Origin: Amycolatopsis balhimycina FH 1894
Lineage (GTDB): Bacteria; Actinomycetota; Actinomycetes; Mycobacteriales; Pseudonocardiaceae
Length of the DNA stretch: 64,000 nucleotides
Assembly: GCF_000384295.1 (NCBI RefSeq)
Contig: NZ_KB913037.1
Location: 3,892,649-3,956,648 of the forward strand
Reading direction: 5' to 3'
Below the pieces are notes generated by a model that had not been told where the DNA came from, did not search any database, and saw only the letters and a program-made list of their open reading frames with translations. The first letter of the stretch is position 1. Every line of letters starts with the position of its first letter. Made by a program: the position numbers and the translations under genes. Shown here in pieces: positions 43,978 through 52,083 of this stretch.

Positions 43978-44676
43978 TCAGTCGTCGGTGGTGGTCGCCC
44001 CGATCACGGCATCGGAAGTGGCTACGGCCCCGAACACGCCGCCCTGCATGGTCACCATCTTCAGCGCGGCCGCGTGGTTGCCCGGATCGGTCGCGCCGGT
44101 GCAGTCGGACAGAATCAGGCATTCCAGACCGCGGTCGTTGGCCTCGCGCATCGTGGTGTGCACACACACGTCGGTCGTGATACCGGTCAGGATCAGGTGG
44201 CTGATCGCGTTGGCGCGCAACACCAAATCCAGGTTGGTGGCGTAGAACGCGCCCTTGCCCGGCTTGTCGATCACGACCTCGCCGGGCGCCGGCGAGACCT
44301 CGTCGACGATCTCCCAGCCCGGTTCGCCGCGTACCAGGATGCGCCCGGCCGGCCCCGCACTGCCGATCTCCGCGCCGATCCGGGCCGAACGCCAGCGCTT
44401 GTTGGGCGGCAGGTCGGCCAGGTCCGGCAGGTGACCTTCCCGGGTGTGAATCACCAGCATGCCGACGTCGCGGGCGTGGGCAAGGAGCTTCTGTGTGCCG
44501 GGCAGGCCGGCTCTGGTGAGTTCGAGGTCGTAGCCCATCCGCTCGACATAGCCACCAGGTCCGCAGAAGTCGGTCTGCCAGTCGATGCACAGCAGGGCGA
44601 CCCTGTCGATCGGCACCACCGTGTCGTAGGGCCAAGGGTAGGGATCTGCCTGAACCGGTCCTATCCGCGCGGTCAT
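43978..44676 (-). CDS. Biuret hydrolase-like cysteine hydrolase
   Basis: 232 residues. The N-terminus [57 protein letters not shown] and [16 protein letters not shown] follow Rhizobium BiuH almost segment by segment as I remember it; triad Asp (DWQTDF), Lys (PGKGAF) and Cys (DVCVHTTM) are intact. BiuH converts biuret to allophanate and ammonia. ATG 44676 is the first gene of the operon with no good ribosome site, so possibly leaderless. The regulator may be the damaged GntR gene upstream. Confidence 0.82.
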   Translation of the reverse strand: MTARIGPVQADPYPWPYDTVVPIDRVALLCIDWQTDFCGPGGYVERMGYDLELTRAGLPGTQKLLAHARDVGMLVIHTREGHLPDLADLPPNKRWRSARIGAEIGSAGPAGRILVRGEPGWEIVDEVSPAPGEVVIDKPGKGAFYATNLDLVLRANAISHLILTGITTDVCVHTTMREANDRGLECLILSDCTGATDPGNHAAALKMVTMQGGVFGAVATSDAVIGATTTDD

Positions 44677-45039
44677 GGTTGTCGATTGTCGGCCGTTTCG
44701 TTTCCAGCGGGACCGTAGTGAGTTACGTCTCAGTTACCAGCCTGGTTCCTCGACTCACCCAGGAGCTGACGAGCGCCGTGGTTGCTCGACTCGCGCAGCG
44801 CGACATCCAGGTCGCGGGTGGCCGGCGCGTCGCGTAGTCGCCGATGCCGGTGCAGGCCTTCGACCGGACTGCCCTCAGTGGCTTCACGTTGCAGGTTGGT
44901 CAACCAGCCGCTCGCCACCGCTGCATGCATGCGGGCAACCGACAGCGCCAAAGTTCCTCGCCGCCGCCACGGACAAGCAAACCCCGGCCTGACGGTGACT
45001 GAACTACTGCGGCGCATCGGTGGACACGGCGGCGCTGCG
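44677..45039. other. 363-base region between operon start and tRNA
   Basis: Contains the biuret-type operon promoter (44690-44729) and the FCD-like remnant 44730-44930. The remaining bases up to 45039 show no feature I recognise. No intact attachment-site repeat of the tRNA 3' end was seen at the far side of the operon. Confidence 0.4.
44730..44930 (-). pseudogene. Remnant of a GntR/FCD-type regulator C-terminus
   Basis: The 66 residues to the stop at 44730 carry an FCD-like helix pattern (EGLHRHRRLRDAPATRDLDV, then ALRESSNHGARQLL), as at the C-terminus of FadR-type GntR regulators, including the H-x2-L-x-D-A spacing. The winged helix and the metal-binding first half are missing; the reading frame upstream loses coding character before the tRNA. 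It sits between the tRNA 3' end and the biuret-type operon, so it may be the relic of that operon's repressor. Confidence 0.4.
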
Positions 45040-45116
45040 TGGTGCCCCCGACGGGACTCGAACCCGCACTGAATCGATTTTAAGTCGACTGCCTCTGCCG
45101 ATTGGGCTACGGGGGC
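45040..45116 (-). tRNA. tRNA with anticodon UAA (Leu by the code)
   Basis: 77 bases including an encoded CCA (minus strand 5' end at 45116). Acceptor GCCCCCG/CGGGGGC pairs fully. The anticodon stem GTCGA/TCGAT (one G-U pair) carries loop CTTAAAA, giving anticodon UAA. The D arm has a 3-bp stem and long loop as in class II tRNAs, but the variable region is only 5 bases (class I), whereas bacterial tRNA-Leu normally has a long variable arm. T arm GCGGG-TTCGAGT-CCCGT is normal. The gene is clearly a tRNA; the charging identity is less certain. Confidence 0.85.
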
Positions 45117-45182
45117 ACCGCACACTCTAGGTGATGGCAGCGATTCGGTGTCCACGGAGTCGACGCGCGCCGTGAACAGCAA

Positions 45183-45212
45183 AGTGCCCCCGGTCGCCGG
45201 ACCGGGGGCACT
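45183..45212 (-). terminator. Terminator after NDH-2 gene
   Basis: Arms AGTGCCCCCGGT / ACCGGGGGCACT (45183-45194, 45201-45212) around a 6-base loop; on the minus strand it follows the stop at 45225 and ends in TTTGCTG, a short U-tract. Confidence 0.85.
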
Positions 45213-45224
45213 CGAGAAGAGAAC

Positions 45225-46559
45225 TCAGGACTTCGAGACGCGCGCGAACTCGTCCTTCGGGTTGTTGATCTGCCCGAGCGAGATCACCTCGCGGCGGAAC
45301 AGGCCACCGAGGATCCAGTCCAGCAGGATGCGGATCCGGCGGTTCCAGGTCGGCATCGCCTTGAGGTGGTAGGCGCGGTGGAACAGCCAGGCCGGGAAGC
45401 CCTTGATCTTCAGGTTCAGCGCGTCGGCGACACCCTTGTGCAGGCCGAGGCTGGCGACCGCGCCGAGGTTCTTGTGGAAGTAGTCCTTCGGCTTGCCGCC
45501 GCGCATCACCTTGATGATGTTCTTCGCCAGCAGGCGCGCCTGGCGGACCGCGTGCTGCGCGTTCGGCGGGCAGGTCGCCGTCGGGTCGTCTTCGGTGCGT
45601 GAGAGGTCCGGGATCGCCGCGTTGTCGCCCGCGGTCCAGACCTCCGGGTGACCGATGACCTGCATCGCCGCGGTCGCCTCGACGCGGCCGCGCTTGTCGA
45701 GCGGCAGGTCCGAGTTGGCCAGCACCGGGTTGGCCTTCACCCCCGCCGTCCAGATGATCGTGTCGGTGTCGAACTCGGTCCCGTCGGACAGCACGACGTG
45801 GCCGTTCTCGAACGACTTCGCCGCGGTCGACAGGTAGACCTCGATGCCGCGCTTCTCCAGCTGCTCGACCGTGTACACGCCCAGGGTCTCGCGGACCTCG
45901 GGGAGGATGCGGCCGGCGGCCTCGACGAGCACCCAGCGGATGTCGGAGGTCTTGATGTTCGGGTAGTAGTTCTCCACCGCGAACCGGGTCATGTCCTCGA
46001 GCTCGGCGAGTGCCTCGATGCCGGCGAACCCGCCGCCGACGACGGTGAACGTCAGCAGGCGCTTGCGCAGTTCCGGGTCGAGCGTGCTGGCCGCTTCGTC
46101 GAGCTTCGTCATCACGTGGTTGCGGATGTAGATCGCCTCGCCGATGGTCTTGAAGGCGATGCCCTCCTCGACCAGGCCCGGGATCGGCAGGATGCGGGCC
46201 ACCGCGCCGAGGGCGACGACCAGGATGTCGTAGCCGAGCTGCTCGATGTGGCCGTCGGCCGCCTCGACCGTGACCGACTTCTTCTCGTTCTCGATCTTGG
46301 TGACGCGCGCGGTCAGCACGTGGCAGCGCTTGAGCACCCGCCGCAGCGGCACGACCACGTGGCGGGGCTCGATCGCGCCGGCCGCGGCCTCCGGGAGGAA
46401 CGGCGCGTAGGTCATGTGGGGCTGCGGGTCAACGACGGTCACGGAGGCCTCGTTGGCCCGGAGCATCTTCTGGAGGCCGTACGCCGTGTAGAGCCCGACG
46501 TACCCACCACCGAGGACGAGGATCCGAGTCGGTTCCGACTTCGACTTCGCAGCAGCCAT
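45225..46559 (-). CDS. ndh: Type II NADH dehydrogenase
   Basis: 444 residues, single-subunit respiratory NADH:quinone oxidoreductase. The FAD-binding site is ILVLGGGYVGLYTAYG (about 13-28), the NADH site VVGGGFAGIEALAELE near 166-180, and WTAGVKANPVLA and TCPPNAQHAVRQARLLAKNI mark the quinone-side region; the C-terminal amphipathic stretch anchors it to the membrane. It is a housekeeping electron-transfer enzyme, not proton-pumping. Directly downstream lies a strong terminator; the tRNA follows. Confidence 0.93.
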   Translation of the reverse strand: MAAAKSKSEPTRILVLGGGYVGLYTAYGLQKMLRANEASVTVVDPQPHMTYAPFLPEAAAGAIEPRHVVVPLRRVLKRCHVLTARVTKIENEKKSVTVEAADGHIEQLGYDILVVALGAVARILPIPGLVEEGIAFKTIGEAIYIRNHVMTKLDEAASTLDPELRKRLLTFTVVGGGFAGIEALAELEDMTRFAVENYYPNIKTSDIRWVLVEAAGRILPEVRETLGVYTVEQLEKRGIEVYLSTAAKSFENGHVVLSDGTEFDTDTIIWTAGVKANPVLANSDLPLDKRGRVEATAAMQVIGHPEVWTAGDNAAIPDLSRTEDDPTATCPPNAQHAVRQARLLAKNIIKVMRGGKPKDYFHKNLGAVASLGLHKGVADALNLKIKGFPAWLFHRAYHLKAMPTWNRRIRILLDWILGGLFRREVISLGQINNPKDEFARVSKS

Positions 46560-46643
46560 GTCCTCATGGTGACACCTTCGCCGCGTCCCCGCTCGGGGGC
46601 CCCATCCGGCTGTGACCAGCGTCGCTGCGGTTTCCGTAACGAT

Positions 46644-47327
46644 TCAGTCCGGTCCTGTCACCGAGGTCGCGGCGCGGAAGACGTCCGCCACCATGGCGTG
46701 GGTCACGCGGTGTGTCTGGACATTGCGCGGCGAGACGTGATAACAGCCGAAAAGACGCAGGTCGCCCAGCTCCACGACCGCCCCGTGGGCGAACGCCGGA
46801 CGCGGTTGCGGCACCGGCCGGCCGACCGCCTCCAGCACGGGCAGTAGCGCCTGCCAGCCGAACGCGCCGAGCACCACGATCGCCCGCAGTGTCGGACGTA
46901 ACAGTGCCAGCTCCTCCGCGAGCCACGGACGACAGGTGTCCCGCTCGGCGGGCGTCGGCTTGTTCTCCGGCGGCGCGCACCGCACGGGCGAAACGAGCCG
47001 GGTGCCGTACAGCTCCAGCCCGTCGCCGATCGCCGTCGACGTCGGCTGCGACGCGAGCCCCACCTCGTGCAGGACCCGGAACAGGAAATCACCCGATGGG
47101 TCGCCGGTGAACATCCGGCCGGTGCGATTGGCGCCGTGCGCCGAGGGGGCCAAGCCGACGACCGCGAGCGACGCGTCCGGCGGCCCGAAGCCCGGCACCG
47201 GGCGCGCCCAGTACTGCTCGCCGCGGAACGCCGCCTTGGTGCCCGCGACGCTTTCCCGCCAGGTGACCAGCCGCGGGCAGGCGCGGCACCCCGCCACCGC
47301 CGCGTCCAGCTCGGCGAGGGACCTCAT
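46644..47327 (-). CDS. Uracil-DNA glycosylase (family 4/5 type, Fe-S)
   Basis: 227 residues. Motif VVGLAPSAHGANRTGRMFTG at about 57-76 and the N-terminal CRACPRL cysteine pair, with further Cys at VRCAPPENK and GCYHVSPRN, identify the iron-sulfur UDGb (family 5) group that removes uracil and related bases from DNA. ATG 47327 overlaps a small upstream reading frame (ATGA). It stands divergent from a peptidase S10 gene. Housekeeping repair function. Confidence 0.87.
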   Translation of the reverse strand: MRSLAELDAAVAGCRACPRLVTWRESVAGTKAAFRGEQYWARPVPGFGPPDASLAVVGLAPSAHGANRTGRMFTGDPSGDFLFRVLHEVGLASQPTSTAIGDGLELYGTRLVSPVRCAPPENKPTPAERDTCRPWLAEELALLRPTLRAIVVLGAFGWQALLPVLEAVGRPVPQPRPAFAHGAVVELGDLRLFGCYHVSPRNVQTHRVTHAMVADVFRAATSVTGPD

Positions 47328-47434
47328 CGCAGCGCCGTCCGGGCCAGCCGGTCGGCGTGGCGCGTGGTCTCGGGCAGCCGCTCCTGCGTGGCGAGTGCCT
47401 CCTCGATCGTCGACGGCCAGTCCTCGGTGTGCAC
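47324..47434 (-). CDS. Small protein coupled to uracil-DNA glycosylase
   Basis: 36 residues from GTG 47434 (VHTEDWPSTIEEALATQERL...), ending in TGA that overlaps the glycosylase ATG. Third codon positions are almost all G or C, unlike a random frame, and AGGGTGA precedes the start by five bases. No family is recognised; it may be a genuine leader peptide, a small protein, or an N-terminal piece of a larger ancestral gene. It overlaps the divergent promoter region of the S10 peptidase gene. Confidence 0.45.
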   Translation of the reverse strand: MHTEDWPSTIEEALATQERLPETTRHADRLARTALR

Positions 47435-47482
47435 CAGGTCACCCTGCCACAGCCGCCCGGACGCGCCGACTAAGTTGGGTCC

Positions 47483-48976
47483 ATGGCGGACACCACCCCC
47501 GAAGAGGCGCCCGAGCCGAAGGCCGCGGAAGCCACGGAGATCCCGGCCGAGCCCACCGACGACATCGTCACCACCCGGCACACGCTGACCGTGAAGCGGA
47601 AGAAGCTCGCGTACACGGCGAAAGCGGGCCGGGTCGTCCTCCGCAAGGAGGTCGTCAAGGACGGCAAGTCCGAGGGCTTCAAGGCGAAGGCCGAGGTGTT
47701 CCTCACCTCCTACACCCTCGACGACGCCGACCCGGGCACGCGGCCGGTGACGTTCGCCTTCAACGGCGGCCCCGGCTCGTCGAGCATCTGGCTGCACATG
47801 GGCCTGCTGGGGCCGCGCCGGGTGCTGTCGGGCGACGTCGACGACCTGGTGCCGCCGCCGTACGGGCTGGCCGACAACCCGGAAACGCTGCTGACGCACA
47901 GCGACCTGGTGTTCATCGACCCGGTGTCGACCGGCTACTCGCGGGTCTCCGGCGGCGAGGAGACGAAGGACTTCCACGGCTTCAAGGGCGACATCGAGTC
48001 GGTCGGCGAGATCATCCGGCTGTGGGTGTCGCGGCACCAGCGGTGGCTGTCGCCGAAGTTCCTGGCCGGCGAGTCCTACGGCACGCTGCGCGCCGCCGGG
48101 CTGGCCGCGCACCTGCAGGACCGGCACGGGCTCTACCTCAACGGCCTGCTGCTGATCTCGTCGGTGCTCGACCTCGGCACGCTGCGGTTCACCGAGGGCA
48201 ACGACCTGCCGTACTCGCTGTACGTGCCGACGTACGCGGCGATCGCGCACTACCACGGCCTGCACGGCGAGCGCCCGCTCGACGACGTCCTGGCCGACGC
48301 CGAGGACTTCGCGGCGAAGGACCTGCCGTACGTGCTTTCGCGCGGCGCCCGTCTGTCCACTCAGGACCGGGTCGAGGCGGTGGCCACGCTGGCGTCACTG
48401 ACCGGACTCACCGAGTCCTATGTGGACCGGGTGAACCTGCGGATCGAGCACGTCCGCTTCTTCACCGAGCTGCTGCGCGACCGCGGCCTGACGGTCGGCC
48501 GGATGGACGGCCGGTTCACGACGTGGGAGCCGGACGGCGGCCGCGAGCACATGAGCGACGACCCGTCGATCTCGCGGGTCATCGGGGCCTACGCGGCGGC
48601 GTTCAACCACTACGTGCGGGCCGAGCTCGGGTACGAGAACGACCTGCCGTACGAGCTCATCCACGAGGACACGTTCAAGGCGTGGTCGTACTCGGACTTC
48701 GAGGGCCGCTCGGTGTCGGTGGTGGACTCGCTGGGCGCGGCGATGCGCGCGAACCCGCACCTCCGGGTGCACGTCGCCTTCGGCCACTACGACGGCGCGA
48801 CGGCGTACTACGCGGCCGAGCACGTGCTGGCCCGCCTGCAGATCCCCGAAGAACTGCGGGAGAACATCGACACGGCGTACTACCCGGCGGGCCACATGAT
48901 GTACATCCACGAGCCGACCCGGGTGCAGCAGGCGAAGGACCTGGCGAAGTTCGTCAAGAAGGCGTCGAACCGCTGA
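47483..48976 (+). CDS. S10 serine carboxypeptidase-like protein
   Basis: 497 residues, no signal peptide, so cytoplasmic. Catalytic elements: PVTFAFNGGPGSSSIWLHMG (oxyanion hole), nucleophile LAGESYGTLRAAGL (serine near 197), Asp in HVAFGHYDGATA and His in YYPAGHMMYIHEP. It resembles actinobacterial S10 peptidases that act on short peptides. ATG 47483 begins just past a TAAGTTGGGTCC region; divergent from the glycosylase pair. A 24-base hairpin follows the stop. Confidence 0.85.
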   Translation: MADTTPEEAPEPKAAEATEIPAEPTDDIVTTRHTLTVKRKKLAYTAKAGRVVLRKEVVKDGKSEGFKAKAEVFLTSYTLDDADPGTRPVTFAFNGGPGSSSIWLHMGLLGPRRVLSGDVDDLVPPPYGLADNPETLLTHSDLVFIDPVSTGYSRVSGGEETKDFHGFKGDIESVGEIIRLWVSRHQRWLSPKFLAGESYGTLRAAGLAAHLQDRHGLYLNGLLLISSVLDLGTLRFTEGNDLPYSLYVPTYAAIAHYHGLHGERPLDDVLADAEDFAAKDLPYVLSRGARLSTQDRVEAVATLASLTGLTESYVDRVNLRIEHVRFFTELLRDRGLTVGRMDGRFTTWEPDGGREHMSDDPSISRVIGAYAAAFNHYVRAELGYENDLPYELIHEDTFKAWSYSDFEGRSVSVVDSLGAAMRANPHLRVHVAFGHYDGATAYYAAEHVLARLQIPEELRENIDTAYYPAGHMMYIHEPTRVQQAKDLAKFVKKASNR

Positions 48977-48980
48977 GCGC

Positions 48981-49004
48981 GGGGCCGGCGTGCGCGCCGG
49001 CCCC
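48981..49004. terminator. Terminator after S10 peptidase gene
   Basis: Perfect 10-base arms GGGGCCGGCG / CGCCGGCCCC (48981-48990, 48995-49004) with loop TGCG, five bases after the stop at 48976; it also faces the convergent small gene ending at 49008. Confidence 0.8.
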
Positions 49005-49007
49005 TGC

Positions 49008-49243
49008 TCACCGGACGCCGAAGTACCGCTCGGGAAGCGTGAGCCGGCCGAGCGCGGCGATGACGTGTTCCTGCGCGATCCGCTCACCGCGGACCAGCTC
49101 GCCGTGGCGGTCTTCGGCGAGCTCCCACCAGATCTCCAGGTGGTCGTAGCGCCCGTCTCGATCGGCCTCAGCACCATGACGAGGTCGTCGGCCGGCATCG
49201 GCAGCCAGAAGCCGTCCAGTGCGTCGAGCACCGACTTCCACAC
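49008..49243 (-). pseudogene. Small gene with internal frameshift near 49152
   Basis: From GTG 49243 a well-coded frame gives VWKSVLDALDGFWLPMPADD and LVMVLRPIETG; then coding character moves to another frame giving RYDHLEIWWELAEDRHGELV and ending ERYFGVR at 49008. The two parts join if one base were present in the CCC run at 49152-49154 (a fourth C on the plus strand). So either a recent frameshift mutation or a sequence error. The ribosome site GGAGG lies inside the S8 gene's terminator stem, 11 bases before the GTG. No family recognised; joined length would be about 78 residues. Confidence 0.6.
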
Positions 49244-49249
49244 GGAAAA

Positions 49250-49279
49250 GCCCGCCTCCGGCCGAAGCCGGAGGCGGGC
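49250..49279 (-). terminator. Terminator after S8 protease gene
   Basis: Perfect 13-base arms GCCCGCCTCCGGC / GCCGGAGGCGGGC (49250-49262 and 49267-49279), then TTTT on the minus strand, 14 bases after the S8 stop at 49293. The stem also contains the Shine-Dalgarno sequence of the next small gene. Confidence 0.85.
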
Positions 49280-49292
49280 CGATCCGCGAACC

Positions 49293-51011
49293 CTACTTCA
49301 GGTACTGCGACCCGCGTGTCACCGCCGCGTAGGCGTCGACCGCGCCGTGGCCGTAGAAACCGTTGAACGACGGGTCACCTTCGCAGGTGGCCGTGAAGTC
49401 GGCCGTGCGGCCCTCGTTCAGGTACTCCACCGTGCGGGGCACCGGGCAGGCGATCTTCGCCGCCGTGCCCTCGAGGACGCGCTGGACCTTGTCGGGGTCC
49501 AGACCGAACTCGCCGTGCGACTTCTTGCCGTACTGCGAGACGATCAGCGCCGAGACGCCGGCCGCGTGCGGCGTCGCCATCGACGTGCCCTGCAGCCACT
49601 GGTAGTAGCCGACCCGGCCGTCGGCCGCCGTCGCCTTCTGGACGCCCAGTGCGACGCCCGCCGGCGTGATGTTGCCGTCCGCGTCGATGTTGCCGTCGGC
49701 GACGCCGACGTTCTTCGGGTACGTCGAGAGGATCTCGTTCTGGACCGTGCGGAACCACGGCGTGCCGAAGCCGTCGCGGAAGAAGCCGCCCGGCGCCGAC
49801 ACCGAGATCTGCTCGAGGCCGTAGTTCGAGTAGTCCGCCTTCTTCTGCGACGGCCCGAACGAGCCCACGCCGATGGTGTGGTTGCCCTCGGTCGGCAGGT
49901 TGAGGCAGGTCGAGTTGTCGATCTGCCGCGGGTGCGTGCTGTTCGCCGGGTAGTCCGGGCTGGTGGTGTCCGGCTTCGGCGCGCCGAGGTCGGTGTGCTC
50001 GTTGCCCAGCGCGACCACCATCGTGACGCCCTTGCGGTGCGCGTAGTTCAGCGCGCGCTGCGTCGCCTCGATGATCGTGCGCTGCTCGGCCTGCTCGGCG
50101 GGCGAGTCCGCCGGGTTCGCCGTGCAGTTGTACAGCCACGGGTCCGTGTAGAACGACATGTTGACCACGTCGATGCCGGCGTCGCCGGCGTAGGTCAGCG
50201 CGTCGACCGTCGGCTGCAGGAAGAAGAAGCCCGAGTCCTGGCCTGCGCGGATGTTCACCAGCGTGACGTTCGGCGCGACGCCGGAGACGCCGAAGCCGTT
50301 CGCCGCGGCGGCGATGGTGCCGGCGACGTGCGTGCCGTGGCCACCGTCGTCGTGGTTGGCCGGGTCGACGCAGCCGCGGAACTCACACGGCCCGTCGAGC
50401 TCGACGCCGTTGGGGTCGGTCGGGATGTCGCGGGTGAAGTTGCGCGAGTCGGCCAGGTCGAAGTTCGGCGCGATGTCCGGGTGCGTGCCGTCGATGCCGG
50501 TGTCGATGACGCCGACCTTGACCTGCTTGCTGCCCGGCTGCTTGGTGCGCGAAAGGTCCGAGCGGACGGACTTGAGGCCCCAGAGCTGGTCGTCCAGCGG
50601 GTCCATCCCCACCGGCGCGGCGGCGGCCGTCTTGGCGGCGGCGCCGCGGCCTTCCTTCTCCGCGTTGTCGTGCTTGGTCTTCTTGCCGTTCTTCGGCAGC
50701 GAGCCGACGGCCTGGGCCTTGGCGGAGCCGTACACGGCGCGGTTCGCCGTCACGCGCTCGGTGAACCCGGTGGCCGGGGCGCTGGCCCTGATCAGGCCGA
50801 CGGCGGTGTTGGTCTCCAGCACGGTGCCGCCGGCGGCACGGATGGCCTGCTGGGCACCGGCGATGCTCTGGACGTCCTTGGCGAGCACGGTGAACTCGGT
50901 CGCCGGGCCGGACAGCGCGGGCTGCGCCGACGCGACCGGGACCGCGACGGCCGAGAGCGCCCCGAACAGCGGGACGGCCATGGCCGCGGCGAAAAGCCTG
51001 GGTCTTTTCAC
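49293..51011 (-). CDS. Secreted subtilisin-like S8 serine protease
   Basis: 572 residues. GTG 51011 has GGAGGAG upstream and opens a signal peptide (hydrophobic 7-27, ending ASA). A prodomain (about 30-130) is followed by the catalytic domain: Asp in VIDTGIDGTHPDI, His in GGHGTHVAGTIAAA, Ser in LQGTSMATPHAAGVSAL. A Cys-rich insertion (CEFRGC, YNCTAN) probably stabilises it by disulfides. It degrades extracellular protein. A U-tailed terminator follows; the oppABCDF peptide importer lies just downstream in the same direction, so released peptides could be taken up there. Confidence 0.9.
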   Translation of the reverse strand: MKRPRLFAAAMAVPLFGALSAVAVPVASAQPALSGPATEFTVLAKDVQSIAGAQQAIRAAGGTVLETNTAVGLIRASAPATGFTERVTANRAVYGSAKAQAVGSLPKNGKKTKHDNAEKEGRGAAAKTAAAAPVGMDPLDDQLWGLKSVRSDLSRTKQPGSKQVKVGVIDTGIDGTHPDIAPNFDLADSRNFTRDIPTDPNGVELDGPCEFRGCVDPANHDDGGHGTHVAGTIAAAANGFGVSGVAPNVTLVNIRAGQDSGFFFLQPTVDALTYAGDAGIDVVNMSFYTDPWLYNCTANPADSPAEQAEQRTIIEATQRALNYAHRKGVTMVVALGNEHTDLGAPKPDTTSPDYPANSTHPRQIDNSTCLNLPTEGNHTIGVGSFGPSQKKADYSNYGLEQISVSAPGGFFRDGFGTPWFRTVQNEILSTYPKNVGVADGNIDADGNITPAGVALGVQKATAADGRVGYYQWLQGTSMATPHAAGVSALIVSQYGKKSHGEFGLDPDKVQRVLEGTAAKIACPVPRTVEYLNEGRTADFTATCEGDPSFNGFYGHGAVDAYAAVTRGSQYLK

Positions 51012-51084
51012 GTTTCTCCTCCTCCGGAAAGCGGTTCCTGCACCGTATAGATCGGACAATGCGCATACAACGGCAAAAAGTACG

Positions 51085-52083
51085 TTATGGAACAACCGAC
51101 TTCTGCTCCGCGAAGTGACAAGCTGACGGATGCCCGTCGGTCCTGGGCACCAGCTCCGGCACCTCCGTGGCGCACACCTCCTGCGCCTTCCAGCAACGCG
51201 TGCGGAACCGGCACCCGGACGGGGGATCCAGCGGGCTCGGCACGTCGCCGGTCAGCCGGATCACCTGCCGGTGCCCGCGCACGGCCGGATCCGCCACCGG
51301 GACCGCGGAAAGCAGCGCCTGCGTGTACGGGTGGGAGGGCCGCTCGTAGATCTCCTCGTCGGTGCCGATTTCGACGATCTTGCCGAGGTACATCACCGCG
51401 ACGCGGTTCGACAGGTGCCGCACCACCGAAAGGTCGTGCGCGATGAAGACGTAGGACAGCCCGAACTCGCCCTGCAGGTCGCCGAGCAGGTTCATCACCT
51501 GCGCCTGGATCGAGACGTCCAGCGCGGACACCGGTTCGTCGCAGATGATCACCTTCGGCCGCAGGGCCAGGGCCCGCGCGATGCCGATGCGCTGGCGCTG
51601 CCCGCCGGAGAACTGGTGCGGGTAGCGGTTGAGGTGCTCGGGGTTGAGCCCGACGACTTCCAGCAGCTCCTGCACCTTCGTGGCCCGCGAACTTTTCGGC
51701 GCCACTTCGGGGTGGATCTCGAACGGCTCGCCGACGATGTCGCCGACCGTCATCCGCGGGTTGAGCGAGGTGTACGGGTCCTGCAGCACGATCTGGATCT
51801 CGCGCCGCAGCTTGCGCAGCTCGGCCCCGCGCATCGCGAAGATGTCGCGGCCCTCGAACTGGGCAGTGCCGCCGGTCGGCTCCTCCAGGCGCATCAGCAC
51901 TTGGGCGAGCGTCGACTTCCCGCAGCCGGACTCGCCGACGACGCCGAGCGTCTCGCCCGGCATCAGGTCGAACGAGACGCCGTCGACGGCCTTGACCTGG
52001 CCGATCGTGCGCTTGAACAGGACGCCGACGCGGACCGGGAAGTACTTCTTCAGGTCGGTGACCGAAAGAATCGGTTCAGGCAC
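51085..52083 (-). CDS. oppF: Oligopeptide ABC transporter ATPase (OppF-like)
   Basis: 332 residues with Walker [10 protein letters not shown], signature [20 protein letters not shown] and Walker [12 protein letters not shown], plus the C-terminal oligopeptide/dipeptide extension with Cys-rich [14 protein letters not shown] motif that binds an iron-sulfur cluster in this family. ATG 52083 overlaps the oppD stop by eight bases. One of two ATPases of the peptide importer; last gene of oppABCDF. Confidence 0.92.
   Translation of the reverse strand: MPEPILSVTDLKKYFPVRVGVLFKRTIGQVKAVDGVSFDLMPGETLGVVGESGCGKSTLAQVLMRLEEPTGGTAQFEGRDIFAMRGAELRKLRREIQIVLQDPYTSLNPRMTVGDIVGEPFEIHPEVAPKSSRATKVQELLEVVGLNPEHLNRYPHQFSGGQRQRIGIARALALRPKVIICDEPVSALDVSIQAQVMNLLGDLQGEFGLSYVFIAHDLSVVRHLSNRVAVMYLGKIVEIGTDEEIYERPSHPYTQALLSAVPVADPAVRGHRQVIRLTGDVPSPLDPPSGCRFRTRCWKAQEVCATEVPELVPRTDGHPSACHFAEQKSVVP

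Noticed and set aside
41199..45116. Integrated element with tRNA-derived att repeats
   Set aside because: No second copy of the tRNA 3' end, no integrase and no relaxase gene was found within the window; only the remnant and gene content hint at transfer.
47483..48976. Secreted carboxypeptidase
   Set aside because: The S10 protein has no hydrophobic N-terminal segment; it starts MADTTPEEAPEPKAAEATE, so it is treated as cytoplasmic.
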